From Gammaproteobacteria bacterium (GTDB taxonomy: Bacteria; Pseudomonadota; Gammaproteobacteria; GCA-001735895): a DNA stretch of 6,369 nucleotides. The stretch spans positions 1 through 6,369 of the forward strand of contig QNFD01000168.1 of NCBI GenBank assembly GCA_003645435.1, in the 5' to 3' direction. The notes beneath the pieces are model-generated. The model was not told where the DNA came from, did no database searches, and saw only the letters and a program-made list of their open reading frames with translations. Both the position numbers and the translations under genes were made by a program. Shown piece after piece: positions 1-6,369 of the stretch (positions are counted from its first letter, which is position 1; every line of letters starts with the position of its first letter).

Positions 1-1
1 C

Positions 2-853
2 GCCACGGCATTGGTGCGTGATTGTTACGAGGGTCGTGAAATGGCACGTGTGATGTCCTTTGTAATGACAATTTTTATCCTGGTGCCGGTAATTGCACCG
101 GCAATCGGGCAGATCATCATTACATACTCGGACTGGCATTCGATTTTTATCCTGTTTTTGATATTGGCGATTATCGCGCTAAGCTGGTTTAGCATTCGGC
201 AACCGGAAACACTGCCAAAGGACAGGCGTATTCGATTTTCAGTGACACGGATGATAAGTGATATCAAAGCCATAGTCTCGATGCCCACCGCCATCGGTTA
301 CACGGTTACGATGGGATTAATTTTCGGCGCTTTTGTTGGCTATCTGAGTAGTTCGCAGCAAATTTTCCAGGTGCAATATGCACTCGGCAATCAGTTTCCC
401 CTGTATTTCGGGGTGTTGGCGGCATCGATCGGGCTGGCATCGCTGCTCAATTCACAGATGGTAATGCGTTTTGGAATGCGTCGTTTGTCGCATACGGCGA
501 TGATTTCTATCACGGTGTTATCGGCTGCTTTCATACTGATTGTGCTCTACTATCAGGGGCATCCGCCTTTACCCATGTTGATGGCATACTTGCTGGGCGT
601 GTTTTTCTTTATGGGTATTCTGTTTGGAAACTTAAACGCCCTGGCGATGGAACCCCTGGGTCATATCGCGGGACTCGGTGCGGCTGTTGTGGGCTCGGTT
701 TCAACCCTGATTGCGGTAGTTTTTGGTATGCTAGTCGCCGCTGCCTACGATGGAACCATATTGCCGTTGGTGATTGGGTTTGCGGGGCTTAGTATAGCTT
801 GCCTGATTACGATCTACTGGACTGAACGAATTTCTAACTTACAAAGCGCATAA
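2..853 (+). CDS. Bcr/CflA-family MFS drug-efflux transporter, 3' part (5' end outside the window)
   Basis: This is the C-terminal 283 residues of an inner-membrane major facilitator of the Bcr/CflA type, proton-driven exporters of drugs and small metabolites. The reading frame is open to the window edge and the first visible residues (ATALVRDCYEGREMARVMSF) already match the conserved cytoplasmic segment after TM4 of this family (RAxVRDxxxGxxxARxxSxxM), so the start lies upstream and the internal TTG at 11 is not a start. Family members are about 400 residues, so roughly the first 110-120 residues and four helices are missing. About eight hydrophobic segments are visible, consistent with TM5-TM12. 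The family's PETLP motif sits at about residues 68-72, after TM6 at the start of the central loop. The substrate cannot be told. The gene ends 20 bases inside the tail of thrC on the opposite strand. An alternative is another 12-TM MFS subfamily, but the motifs favour Bcr/CflA. Confidence 0.9.
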   Translation, partial: ATALVRDCYEGREMARVMSFVMTIFILVPVIAPAIGQIIITYSDWHSIFILFLILAIIALSWFSIRQPETLPKDRRIRFSVTRMISDIKAIVSMPTAIGYTVTMGLIFGAFVGYLSSSQQIFQVQYALGNQFPLYFGVLAASIGLASLLNSQMVMRFGMRRLSHTAMISITVLSAAFILIVLYYQGHPPLPMLMAYLLGVFFFMGILFGNLNALAMEPLGHIAGLGAAVVGSVSTLIAVVFGMLVAAAYDGTILPLVIGFAGLSIACLITIYWTERISNLQSA

Positions 854-2306
854 CTTCATCTTCGATATCGGCCTTGTCGATCACTGTATCGTGGCAGACT
901 GGCTTGCTAAAAAGCGCGCGAATTACCTCGGGTACTTCAATTCCGGCCGCCCGTGCAACTGATTCGAGCGCCTGTTGGTCCGGGTTACCCGCATTGCCGG
1001 TTATCGCCTGATCGATTACGGGTGAAAACTTGGTCCATTCCGCGGTTGAATAAACGATAGTCGCCAGCGACTTCGGCGTGTGAAACTCCCATGATTTAAA
1101 GCAGGTGGCGGTATGCGGATCCATCAGGTAGCCATCTTCGAAGGTTTTTCGTATATAGGCCATACCTTCTTCATCGGTACTGTAATCGGCTGAAAAAATT
1201 TCCTGAATTTGGTCGATTTCAGCGGCGTCGAGCTGGTAGTACCGGTTCTCGTCGAGTTGTTGCATCAACTGGCGTGTACGTTGCTGGCCGAACAGATCAA
1301 ATAATACGCGTTCGACATTGGAAGATTTGAGAATATCCATGGCCGGAGAAGTAGTCGAAATCAGGGACTTGTCGCTGATATCATAGCGACCAGTATTGAT
1401 CCACTCGGTGAGCACGTTGTTGGCATTTGACGAAATCATAATGCGCTCTACGGGTAAACCCATTTTGCGAGCATAGTAGGCGCCCAGGGCATTACCGAAA
1501 TTACCACTGGGAATGTTCAGATACACCTTTTCACCGGGCAATATTGCCGCTTGCCGTACCAGTTCCAGGTAAGAATGAACGTGATAGATGATCTGAAACA
1601 AGATCCGACCGAAATTGACCGAATTAGCCGCAGATAGCGAAATTCCGCGATCCTGTAACTGTTGTCTGAATGAAGCAGAAGCCAGCATCGACTTGAGGGC
1701 TGATTGGGTATCATCAAAATTCCCGTTGACACCAATTACTTTCAGATTGCTGGCAGACTCGGTGACCATTTGCAGGCGTTGAACGTCAGAGGTGCCGCCG
1801 CTGGGGTAGAGGCAAACGACCCGGATATTATCACGCTCCTTGAAAGTCTCGAGAGCGGCAGGACCGGTATCGCCGCTGGTAGCTGTCAGTATCAGATACT
1901 GTTGATCCTGCTGCTTTGCCAACTTGGACAATATCAGGCCAAAAGGCTGCAGGGCCATATCTTTGAATGCGCGGGTGGGGCCATGATAGAGTTCACTGAC
2001 GAATAAATTATCGCGCAATTTAATTACTGGAACCGGATTTTGCGGGTCGTCAAAGTAGTCGTACAAATCCACGGCCTGTTGCAGGGTTGCGTCGTCAATA
2101 TCGATATTGAACAATGCGATTAGCGCAAGGGCGAGTGACTTGTAAGACGCCGATAGCTGGCTTTCAAGAAACGCCTGGTCGAATCCGGGTAGATTTTCGG
2201 GACTGTAGATCCCGCCATGGGACGCAACCGGTGATAAGATGGCCTCGGCGAAACCAATCTTTTCTGGTCGGCTGCCATCGTTGCCGCGAGTTGCTATGAA
2301 ATTCAT
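834..2306 (-). CDS. thrC: Threonine synthase
   Basis: PLP-dependent enzyme of the cytoplasm that converts O-phospho-L-homoserine to L-threonine and phosphate, the last step of threonine biosynthesis. The 490-residue product is of normal length for the proteobacterial family. The N-terminal domain (MNFIATRG..., with GGIYSPENLP at 31-40) is typical. The PLP-binding lysine is predicted at K115 in HGPTRAFKDMALQ (108-120). The ATSGDTG motif follows at 142-148, NSVNFGRI at 228-235, and the PSGNFGN phosphate-binding glycine loop at 266-272. No frameshift or missing key residue is seen. The chosen ATG aligns with the family N-terminus and has a weak Shine-Dalgarno (GCAGG, about 8 bases upstream). It is divergent from rlmN and convergent with the MFS gene. 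No homoserine dehydrogenase (hom) or homoserine kinase gene lies in the 353 bases upstream, so it appears to be transcribed alone. Confidence 0.97.
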   Translation of the reverse strand: MNFIATRGNDGSRPEKIGFAEAILSPVASHGGIYSPENLPGFDQAFLESQLSASYKSLALALIALFNIDIDDATLQQAVDLYDYFDDPQNPVPVIKLRDNLFVSELYHGPTRAFKDMALQPFGLILSKLAKQQDQQYLILTATSGDTGPAALETFKERDNIRVVCLYPSGGTSDVQRLQMVTESASNLKVIGVNGNFDDTQSALKSMLASASFRQQLQDRGISLSAANSVNFGRILFQIIYHVHSYLELVRQAAILPGEKVYLNIPSGNFGNALGAYYARKMGLPVERIMISSNANNVLTEWINTGRYDISDKSLISTTSPAMDILKSSNVERVLFDLFGQQRTRQLMQQLDENRYYQLDAAEIDQIQEIFSADYSTDEEGMAYIRKTFEDGYLMDPHTATCFKSWEFHTPKSLATIVYSTAEWTKFSPVIDQAITGNAGNPDQQALESVARAAGIEVPEVIRALFSKPVCHDTVIDKADIEDEVMRFVS

Positions 2307-2427
2307 TGTATTAGCCTGCTTTTCTCACTGCTATGTTCTATTCTAGATTCGATTAGTTCGCGCCAGGACTGCATGTTCATCATCCAGGTCGTCGATTAAA
2401 ACCATCGCTAACTGCTGCTGGTTCTGA

Positions 2428-2457
2428 TTGTCAGCTTGCAAGGGTCAGGATTATATA
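2428..2457 (+). promoter_or_regulatory. Predicted sigma70-type promoter for the rlmN operon
   Basis: On the plus strand, TTGTCA (2428-2433, 5 of 6 bases of the -35 consensus) is followed after 18 bases by TATATA (2452-2457, 4 of 6 of the -10 consensus). Transcription would start near 2465 and give a leader of about 195 bases before rlmN. The -10 box shares bases with the thrC -10 on the other strand. A separate TAAAAT at 2554-2559 is a good -10 match closer to rlmN but lacks a well-placed -35, so the true start could be there. Confidence 0.3.
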
Positions 2458-2477
2458 TCAGTGGATTGGCGGAACAA
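2450..2477 (-). promoter_or_regulatory. Predicted sigma70-type promoter for thrC
   Basis: On the minus strand there is a perfect -10 hexamer TATAAT (2455 down to 2450). A weak -35 candidate TTGTTC (2477 down to 2472, 3 of 6 consensus bases) precedes it with a 16-base spacer. Transcription would begin near 2443, leaving a leader of about 135 bases before the thrC ATG. The -10 match is strong and the -35 match poor; no experimental support is available. Confidence 0.4.
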
Positions 2478-2619
2478 CCTGTTTTCAAGTGGCGAGCTTC
2501 GAGGAATAAGTAATATTTCCTGCTTTTGGCTTCTACTTGAAGGCAATAGTGCGTAAAATCAGCCGATTAAGCTAAACGATTGAAATCAGTTTACAACATT
2601 CACCAGTATCAGTGATGCA

Positions 2620-2640
2620 GTGCAGGAAGGTTTCTGCCAC
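2620..2640 (+). other. Small hairpin in the rlmN leader
   Basis: GTGCAG (2620-2625) can pair with CTGCCAC (2634-2640) as a 6-base-pair stem with one bulged base and an 8-base loop. A competing outer pairing joins GCAGTG (2617-2622) with CACTGC (2644-2649). Both lie just upstream of the weak rlmN ribosome binding site (TGAGA, 2651-2655). There is no following U-tract, so it is not an intrinsic terminator. A regulatory role is only a possibility. Confidence 0.2.
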
Positions 2641-2659
2641 CAACACTGCTTGAGACCCA

Positions 2660-3781
2660 ATGTCCGCTACCGAAAAAATTAATTTACTCAACTTGAACAG
2701 GAGTGATCTGGAAGTCTTTTTTGCTGAATTAGGCGAAAAACCTTTTCGAGCGAAGCAGCTGATGCAATGGGTTCACCAGCGTGGTGTTATCGATTTTGCG
2801 CAGATGACAGATATGTCAAAGGCTTTGCGTGAGACACTGGCCGAAACCGCCTGCATCACTCTTCCCGAGATCGATGAGAGTCAGAAATCGAATGATGGCA
2901 CGAGGAAATGGTTGCTTAGTGTCGATGGCGCCGAAAACGCGATCGAGTGTGTTCTTATCCCGGAAAAGTCGCGCACCACTCTTTGTATATCATCGCAGGT
3001 GGGTTGTACGCTGAATTGCAGTTTTTGCTCAACAGCAAAACAGGGATTTAATCGTAACCTCGATAGCTCGGAGATAATCGGCCAGTTGCATCTGATTCAC
3101 CACATCTTGCGATCCGAAGGCAGGGAGCAGGGCGTTACCAACGTCGTAATGATGGGCATGGGTGAACCAATGATGAATTTTGACGCGGTAATGACCGCGG
3201 TCGATATGATGTGCGACGACTACGCCTATGCTTTGAGTAAACGCCGGGTTACGATTAGCACCGCGGGCGTGGTGCCGGCGATGGAAAAACTGCGTCAAAC
3301 GACAGATGTCAGTCTCGCGGTTTCATTACACGCGCCCAATGACGCCCTCCGAAATGAACTGGTTCCGATTAACCGCAAATATCCCATTCATGAGTTATTG
3401 CGTGCCTGTAGGTCTTATATAGATGGATACAGGAGCCGTAAAATAACCTTTGAATATGTCATGTTAAAAGGGGTAAATGATAAAATCGAACACGCCAGGG
3501 AACTGGCCAAACTGATAGGCGATATTCCCTGCAAGCTAAATTTAATACCCTTTAATCCTTACCCGCATGCGATATACGAGTGTTCGGACAAAGCCACCAT
3601 CGATCGTTTTCGTGAATATGTTGCAGGCAAGGGCATAATAACGGTTACGCGTCGTGCCAGGGGAGACGATATTGACGCTGCTTGCGGGCAGTTGGTCGGC
3701 CAGTTCAGGGACAGGAGTCGTAGAAGCCGGAAGTATCAATTAAGTCTGGAAGCAATCACAGGAGTAACGAATGTACACTAG
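2660..3781 (+). CDS. rlmN: Dual-specificity 23S rRNA (A2503)/tRNA (A37) C2-methyltransferase RlmN
   Basis: Radical-SAM enzyme that methylates C2 of A2503 in 23S rRNA and, in enterobacteria, A37 of some tRNAs, using S-adenosylmethionine both as radical source and methyl donor. The 373-residue protein has the family N-terminal accessory domain ([27 protein letters not shown]). The iron-sulphur motif CTLNCSFC gives ligands C116, C120 and C123. The MMGMGEP SAM-binding segment is at 164-170, the SLHAPND motif at 222-228, and the terminal [14 protein letters not shown] is complete. The two mechanistic cysteines are predicted at C109 ([10 protein letters not shown]) and C342 (AACGQ), by alignment with E. 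coli C118 and C355. All key residues are present. The ATG at 2660 matches the usual start; its Shine-Dalgarno is weak. The last 11 bases overlap pilW, as expected for co-translation in the conserved rlmN-pilW-rodZ cluster. Confidence 0.98.
   Translation: MSATEKINLLNLNRSDLEVFFAELGEKPFRAKQLMQWVHQRGVIDFAQMTDMSKALRETLAETACITLPEIDESQKSNDGTRKWLLSVDGAENAIECVLIPEKSRTTLCISSQVGCTLNCSFCSTAKQGFNRNLDSSEIIGQLHLIHHILRSEGREQGVTNVVMMGMGEPMMNFDAVMTAVDMMCDDYAYALSKRRVTISTAGVVPAMEKLRQTTDVSLAVSLHAPNDALRNELVPINRKYPIHELLRACRSYIDGYRSRKITFEYVMLKGVNDKIEHARELAKLIGDIPCKLNLIPFNPYPHAIYECSDKATIDRFREYVAGKGIITVTRRARGDDIDAACGQLVGQFRDRSRRSRKYQLSLEAITGVTNVH
3761..3764 (+). promoter_or_regulatory. Ribosome binding site of pilW, inside the rlmN tail
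   Basis: GGAG ends 6 bases before the pilW ATG at 3771. It lies inside the last codons of rlmN and fixes the pilW start, which overlaps rlmN by 11 bases and gives a complete lipoprotein signal peptide. Confidence 0.7.
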
Positions 3782-4514
3782 GCTCTGGTTAGTTGCTTCA
3801 ATCGCGCTGTTATTGTCGGCTTGTGTAACAGTCGATCCTGCCGAAGAAAATTACGAGGCGGCGAGTAAAATCAATGTGCAGCTGGGCATCGGTTATTTAC
3901 AGCAAAACAATATGGTGTTGGCGAGTGAAAAACTGACGAAGGCCCTGAAACAGAATCCCAAATCGGCTGCCGCACACAATGCCTACGCCATGTTACAGGA
4001 TCGCTTGCTGCAAAAGGAGAAGGCGGAAAAGCATTTTAAAATTGCGACTGAACTGGATCCGGCAAATTCCCAGGCGGCTAATAATTATGGCGCCTTCTTA
4101 TGCCGGAGTAATCGGGAAGCCGAGTCAGAGGCCTATTTCTTGCTCGCGTTGGAGAATCCATTATATTCAACACCAGAATTTGCCTACACTAATGCGGCCT
4201 TGTGCCTGATCCAGATTAAAGAAATCGACAGGGCGAAAATTTATTTACGCAAGGCTTTGGCCGCAAATAGTAATTTCCCGGTTGCGTTGATTACCTCGGC
4301 AGAATTATTTTTTGATGATCAAAACTTTAAAAGCACCAAAATACTGATGCAGCACTACCATCGGGTTGCGAAACCAACTGCGAAAAGCCTCTGGTTGGCA
4401 ATCAGGGCAGATCTCGATATCGGTGATACCTTGAATGCCGAAGACCTTGCCCGCAGGTTGCGGGAAGACTTCCCGTTATCAGATGAGTATGCGGCCTGGC
4501 TGGAATTACAATAA
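3771..4514 (+). CDS. pilW: Type IV pilus biogenesis/stability TPR lipoprotein PilW (PilF)
   Basis: Predicted outer-membrane lipoprotein, the pilot protein that in Pseudomonas (PilF) brings the secretin PilQ to the outer membrane and supports its multimerisation. The 247-residue length is close to the approximately 250 of the family. A signal peptide with Arg4 and a hydrophobic core (5-15) ends in the lipobox LSAC, with lipidated Cys18. Residue +2 is Val rather than Asp, which favours outer-membrane sorting. From about residue 30 the protein is a chain of tetratricopeptide repeats, roughly 31-64, 65-98, 99-132 and 135-168, with more degenerate ones after. NNYGAFLC at 104-111 is a hallmark of this family. 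It starts inside rlmN and ends one base before the first in-frame ATG of rodZ, so the three genes are probably translationally linked. No other pilus gene is in the window, so presence of a full type IV pilus is inferred from family knowledge. Confidence 0.95.
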   Translation: MYTRLWLVASIALLLSACVTVDPAEENYEAASKINVQLGIGYLQQNNMVLASEKLTKALKQNPKSAAAHNAYAMLQDRLLQKEKAEKHFKIATELDPANSQAANNYGAFLCRSNREAESEAYFLLALENPLYSTPEFAYTNAALCLIQIKEIDRAKIYLRKALAANSNFPVALITSAELFFDDQNFKSTKILMQHYHRVAKPTAKSLWLAIRADLDIGDTLNAEDLARRLREDFPLSDEYAAWLELQ

Positions 4515-4549
4515 AATGACCAAGCCAAAAAAAATGACCAAGCCAAAAA
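4513..4549 (+). repeat. Tandem 18-base direct repeat at the start of rodZ
   Basis: AAAATGACCAAGCCAAAAA occurs at 4513-4531 and again at 4531-4549, a perfect tandem duplication with an 18-base period. In the rodZ frame it encodes MTKPKK followed by MTKPKT, so it duplicates a start codon without breaking the frame. The first copy begins inside the pilW stop codon. Confidence 0.9.
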
Positions 4550-5616
4550 CCCCGGGGGAAGAAGATATCATGTCCAGTAGTCGTGGACCGGGTGACCGGT
4601 TACAGGCCGGTAGAATAGAGATGGGCCTTTCGATCGAAGATGTAGCCTCTCGCATGCATTTGAGTAATGATATCGTCGAAGCGATCGAAGAAAATAACTT
4701 TAACGATATTACCGCCCCCATTTTTGTAAAAGGTTATTTACGAGCCTATGCGCGAATCGTTTCACTCGACGAAGACGAAATGATTCAGCAGTACGCAGAA
4801 TTTTACTCGGATGAAGATCCGCCGATTAGTTCTACCAGTAACGTTGCAGCAGAGATTTCAACATCGGACAAGCGAGTCAAGTTAATCACTTATCTGGTCA
4901 TTGTAGGGCTCGCCGTATTATTCGCGATCTGGTGGTGGAATAAATATCAGACCCAGACCGATTTAGTTTCGCTGGATGCTCAGACGTCGAGCGAAGTTCG
5001 AGCGGTGGAGATCGCTGATGAACCCGCCGGCACCGCGATCGAACCTGCCACCGAGACTATAATCGAAAACCGGACCTCAATAGAAGCTTTGGCGACAGCG
5101 ACAGAGGTTCAGGAACCGTTGCCGGATACAAATGAAGAGCCGGTCGATAGCAATGCTTTAACGCAGGCAGAACCAGAGCCTGAGTCAGAGTCGGAGGCAA
5201 TGCCGGCACAGCCAGAGTCAGATAAAGTTGCCAAGATGGCTGCGGATGAATTACCTGAGTCGATTGATTCTGAACAATCCCGGCAGGAAAGGGAAGTAGA
5301 GCAACCGCAGGAGTCGGAAGCCTCCGCTCCTGTTGTATTATCCGATTCAATAACGCGCATGTCCCCGGCAGGATCGGACCAGCTAAAAATAGTGGTTAAT
5401 GCGGACAGCTGGGTTGAAATTAGTGATGCCAACGGACACCGCATGTTATATACGCTAATACGCGCCGACCAGAAGTTTAACCTGACGGGTAAGGCGCCAT
5501 TCACGGTTTTCTTTGGCAATGGTTACGGTGTTGAAGTTACTTTCAATGGCGAAGAGGTTGATCTGATCAGCCGAGCCAGGGATGACAATACCGTAAGGTT
5601 AATAATTGGAGGCTAG
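4516..5616 (+). CDS. rodZ: Cytoskeleton protein RodZ (MreB anchor, cell-shape determinant)
   Basis: Bitopic inner-membrane protein that links the actin-like MreB to the elongation machinery and maintains rod shape. With the start at 4516 it has 366 residues. A cytoplasmic Xre/Cro-type helix-turn-helix domain lies at about 26-95 (GPGDRLQAGRIEMGLSIEDVA...; FVKGYLRAYARIVSLDEDE is typical), used in the family to bind MreB rather than DNA. One transmembrane helix follows at about 123-141, ending in WWWNKY. The periplasmic part has a long acidic Glu/Ser/Pro/Ala-rich linker (about 145-285) and the C-terminal beta-rich RodZ domain (288-366, DUF4115-like, starting DQLKIVVNADSWVEI). The start is uncertain: ATGs at 4516, 4534 and 4570 are in frame. 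4516 abuts the pilW stop with a one-base gap; 4570 has the best purine-rich ribosome binding site and would give 348 residues. A start at 4435, inside pilW, is unlikely. Confidence 0.95.
   Translation: MTKPKKMTKPKTPGEEDIMSSSRGPGDRLQAGRIEMGLSIEDVASRMHLSNDIVEAIEENNFNDITAPIFVKGYLRAYARIVSLDEDEMIQQYAEFYSDEDPPISSTSNVAAEISTSDKRVKLITYLVIVGLAVLFAIWWWNKYQTQTDLVSLDAQTSSEVRAVEIADEPAGTAIEPATETIIENRTSIEALATATEVQEPLPDTNEEPVDSNALTQAEPEPESESEAMPAQPESDKVAKMAADELPESIDSEQSRQEREVEQPQESEASAPVVLSDSITRMSPAGSDQLKIVVNADSWVEISDANGHRMLYTLIRADQKFNLTGKAPFTVFFGNGYGVEVTFNGEEVDLISRARDDNTVRLIIGG
4554..4564 (+). promoter_or_regulatory. Possible ribosome binding site for an internal rodZ start at 4570
   Basis: The purine run GGGGGAAGAAG lies 5-15 bases before the ATG at 4570. 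It is the best Shine-Dalgarno-like sequence near any candidate rodZ start; the ATGs at 4516 and 4534 have only a weak one or none. A protein begun here would keep the whole helix-turn-helix domain, with six residues before GPGDRL. Confidence 0.4.
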
Positions 5617-5743
5617 CAGGGCGGGAACACCTGGTGATAGCTTTTCAATATACAGACTCGCTACCTATGCCTGTTAACAAAATGATTCAGTCGTACTTCA
5701 TCAGAATTTCCCTGCTAATTTTATCGAGTAGCCCGGATAAGCC
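5617..5743 (+). other. Gap between rodZ and hisS (ispG absent)
   Basis: These 127 bases replace the approximately 1.1-kb ispG gene that usually lies between rodZ and hisS in gammaproteobacteria. A 26-codon frame from the ATG at 5667 ends in an ATGA overlap with hisS, but it has no ribosome binding site and no recognisable product. CACCTGGTG (5628-5636) is a short palindrome without a U-tract. No convincing promoter or terminator is visible, so hisS may be read through from upstream or from a promoter I cannot recognise. Confidence 0.5.
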
Positions 5744-6369
5744 ATGAGTGATCAAATCCAGGTGATACGTGGAATGCATGATATTCTGCCGGTAGACATG
5801 CCTGTCTGGAACCAGCTCGAGGATAGTTACCGTGCGCTTGCAGAATCATACGGGTATCAGCAGATTCGCACGCCAATTGTCGAAAAAACTGCCCTGTTTC
5901 AACGCTCTATCGGTGAAGTCACCGATATTGTCGAAAAGGAAATGTACAGCTTTTTAGACCGAAACGGGGATAGTCTTAGTCTGCGCCCTGAAAATACAGC
6001 CAGTGTTGTGCGAGCGGGCCTTGAACATGGATTATTGAACGATCAACAACACAGGCTCTGGTATTACGGTCCCATGTTCCGCCATGAACGACCCCAAAAA
6101 GGCCGATATCGCCAGTTTTATCAATTGGGTGCCGAGACATTTGGCATGGCTGGAGCCGATATAGAAGCTGAATTAATATTTCTCGCCGCCCGTTTCTGGA
6201 ATCTTCTCGGTCTCAGTAATATTGAATTGCAAATCAATAGCCTGGGTACTAGTGAGTGCCGAAACGAATTTAGAGAATTACTGGTTGTCTATTTTAAGGA
6301 CAGCTACCAGTCCCTGGATGAAGACAGCCAGCGCAGGCTCGAGTCCAATCCCCTGCGTATACTCGATAG
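5744..6369 (+). CDS. hisS: Histidyl-tRNA synthetase, 5' part (3' end outside the window)
   Basis: Class II aminoacyl-tRNA synthetase that charges tRNA-His with histidine in the cytoplasm. The first 208 codons are visible; the family has about 420-430 residues, so about half is present. The N-terminus carries RGMHDILP (9-16), typical of bacterial HisRS. Motif 1 covers about 40-70 ([18 protein letters not shown]..., then [10 protein letters not shown]). [19 protein letters not shown] (79-97) is the family's ATP/histidine-site segment. Motif 2 ([21 protein letters not shown], 111-131) contains Arg113 and Glu115. NPLRILD at the very end matches the conserved NPLRxLDSK of the family. The ATG at 5744 has GGA six bases upstream and gives the expected N-terminus. 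The frame stays open; the last three bases spell TAG but out of frame. It follows rodZ by 127 bases without the usual ispG. Confidence 0.97.
   Translation, partial: MSDQIQVIRGMHDILPVDMPVWNQLEDSYRALAESYGYQQIRTPIVEKTALFQRSIGEVTDIVEKEMYSFLDRNGDSLSLRPENTASVVRAGLEHGLLNDQQHRLWYYGPMFRHERPQKGRYRQFYQLGAETFGMAGADIEAELIFLAARFWNLLGLSNIELQINSLGTSECRNEFRELLVVYFKDSYQSLDEDSQRRLESNPLRILD

Larger units (their letters stand above)
2307..2659. other. Divergent intergenic region between thrC and rlmN
   Basis: This 353-base stretch carries no convincing gene. It holds the proposed overlapping promoters around 2428-2477, an inverted repeat near the rlmN start, and several short open frames. One is a 26-codon minus-strand frame (2303-2383) that ends in an ATGA overlap with the thrC start. 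Another is a 32-codon minus-strand frame (2343-2441, TTG start). A third is a 31-codon plus-strand frame (2461-2556, GTG start). None has a good ribosome binding site or a recognisable product. No tRNA, repeat or riboswitch fold was recognised by eye. Confidence 0.6.

Noticed and set aside
1704..2006. 100-residue open frame on the plus strand inside thrC
   Set aside because: It lies antisense to the conserved PLP core of threonine synthase and has no recognisable motif.
2340..2345. TAGAAT on the minus strand as a thrC -10 box
   Set aside because: Five of six consensus bases, but no acceptable -35 at the right distance; the perfect TATAAT further upstream is the better candidate.
2343..2441. 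32-codon minus-strand frame upstream of thrC, considered as a remnant of hom or a small gene
   Set aside because: Its C-terminus does not resemble homoserine dehydrogenase, it needs a TTG start and has no ribosome binding site.
2461..2556. 31-codon plus-strand frame upstream of rlmN
   Set aside because: GTG start, poor ribosome binding site, no recognisable product; length is within chance expectation.
4435..4515. Upstream extension of rodZ to the ATG at 4435
   Set aside because: It would overlap pilW by 80 bases, and the added residues do not resemble RodZ N-termini; they are out-of-frame pilW sequence.
5109..5519. 136-residue open frame on the minus strand inside rodZ
   Set aside because: It is antisense to the RodZ linker and C-terminal domain, Ser/Gly/Cys-rich in the way expected of a mirrored Glu/Ser/Pro coding tract, with no family resemblance.
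5628..5636. CACCTGGTG palindrome after rodZ as a terminator
   Set aside because: The arms are only four bases with a one-base centre and there is no T-tract following.
6367..6369. Terminal TAG as the stop codon of a truncated hisS
   Set aside because: It is out of frame: the hisS codons end with GAT at 6365-6367 and the next codon begins AG, fitting the conserved NPLRxLDS.

Overview
The window looks like a chromosomal segment of a gammaproteobacterium with roughly balanced base composition. I base this on gene order and protein families. The run rlmN - pilW/pilF - rodZ - hisS is the housekeeping cluster known from Pseudomonas, Escherichia and many marine gammaproteobacteria, and each protein fits its gammaproteobacterial family in length and motifs. 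The pilot-lipoprotein gene suggests type IV pili. I cannot name a genus from the sequence alone.

Left part (about 1-2306): the 3' two-thirds of a Bcr/CflA-type major facilitator drug-efflux gene runs rightward off the window start. Its last 20 bases overlap, tail to tail, the end of thrC (threonine synthase), which lies on the minus strand.

Middle (2307-2659): a 353-base divergent intergenic region separates thrC from rlmN. It contains a perfect minus-strand TATAAT and a weaker plus-strand promoter whose -10 box overlaps it, so thrC and rlmN may be fired from overlapping divergent promoters. It also holds a small leader hairpin before rlmN and a few short ORFs that I do not consider supported genes.

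Right part (2660-6369): four genes in one direction, tightly packed at first. rlmN (23S rRNA/tRNA adenine C2-methyltransferase) overlaps pilW (TPR outer-membrane lipoprotein for type IV pilus biogenesis) by 11 bases. pilW ends one base before the first possible start of rodZ (MreB-associated cell-shape protein). After a 127-base gap comes hisS (histidyl-tRNA synthetase), cut by the window end. rlmN and hisS serve translation, rodZ serves cell shape, and pilW serves pilus assembly; they probably share a transcript rather than a pathway.

The oddities are modest: ispG, which usually sits between rodZ and hisS, is absent; an 18-base tandem duplication at the start of rodZ duplicates an in-frame start codon; and thrC with a drug-efflux gene lies upstream of rlmN where ndk is often found. 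I found no mobile element, CRISPR array, tRNA or rRNA, and no evidence of a novel defence or biosynthetic system.
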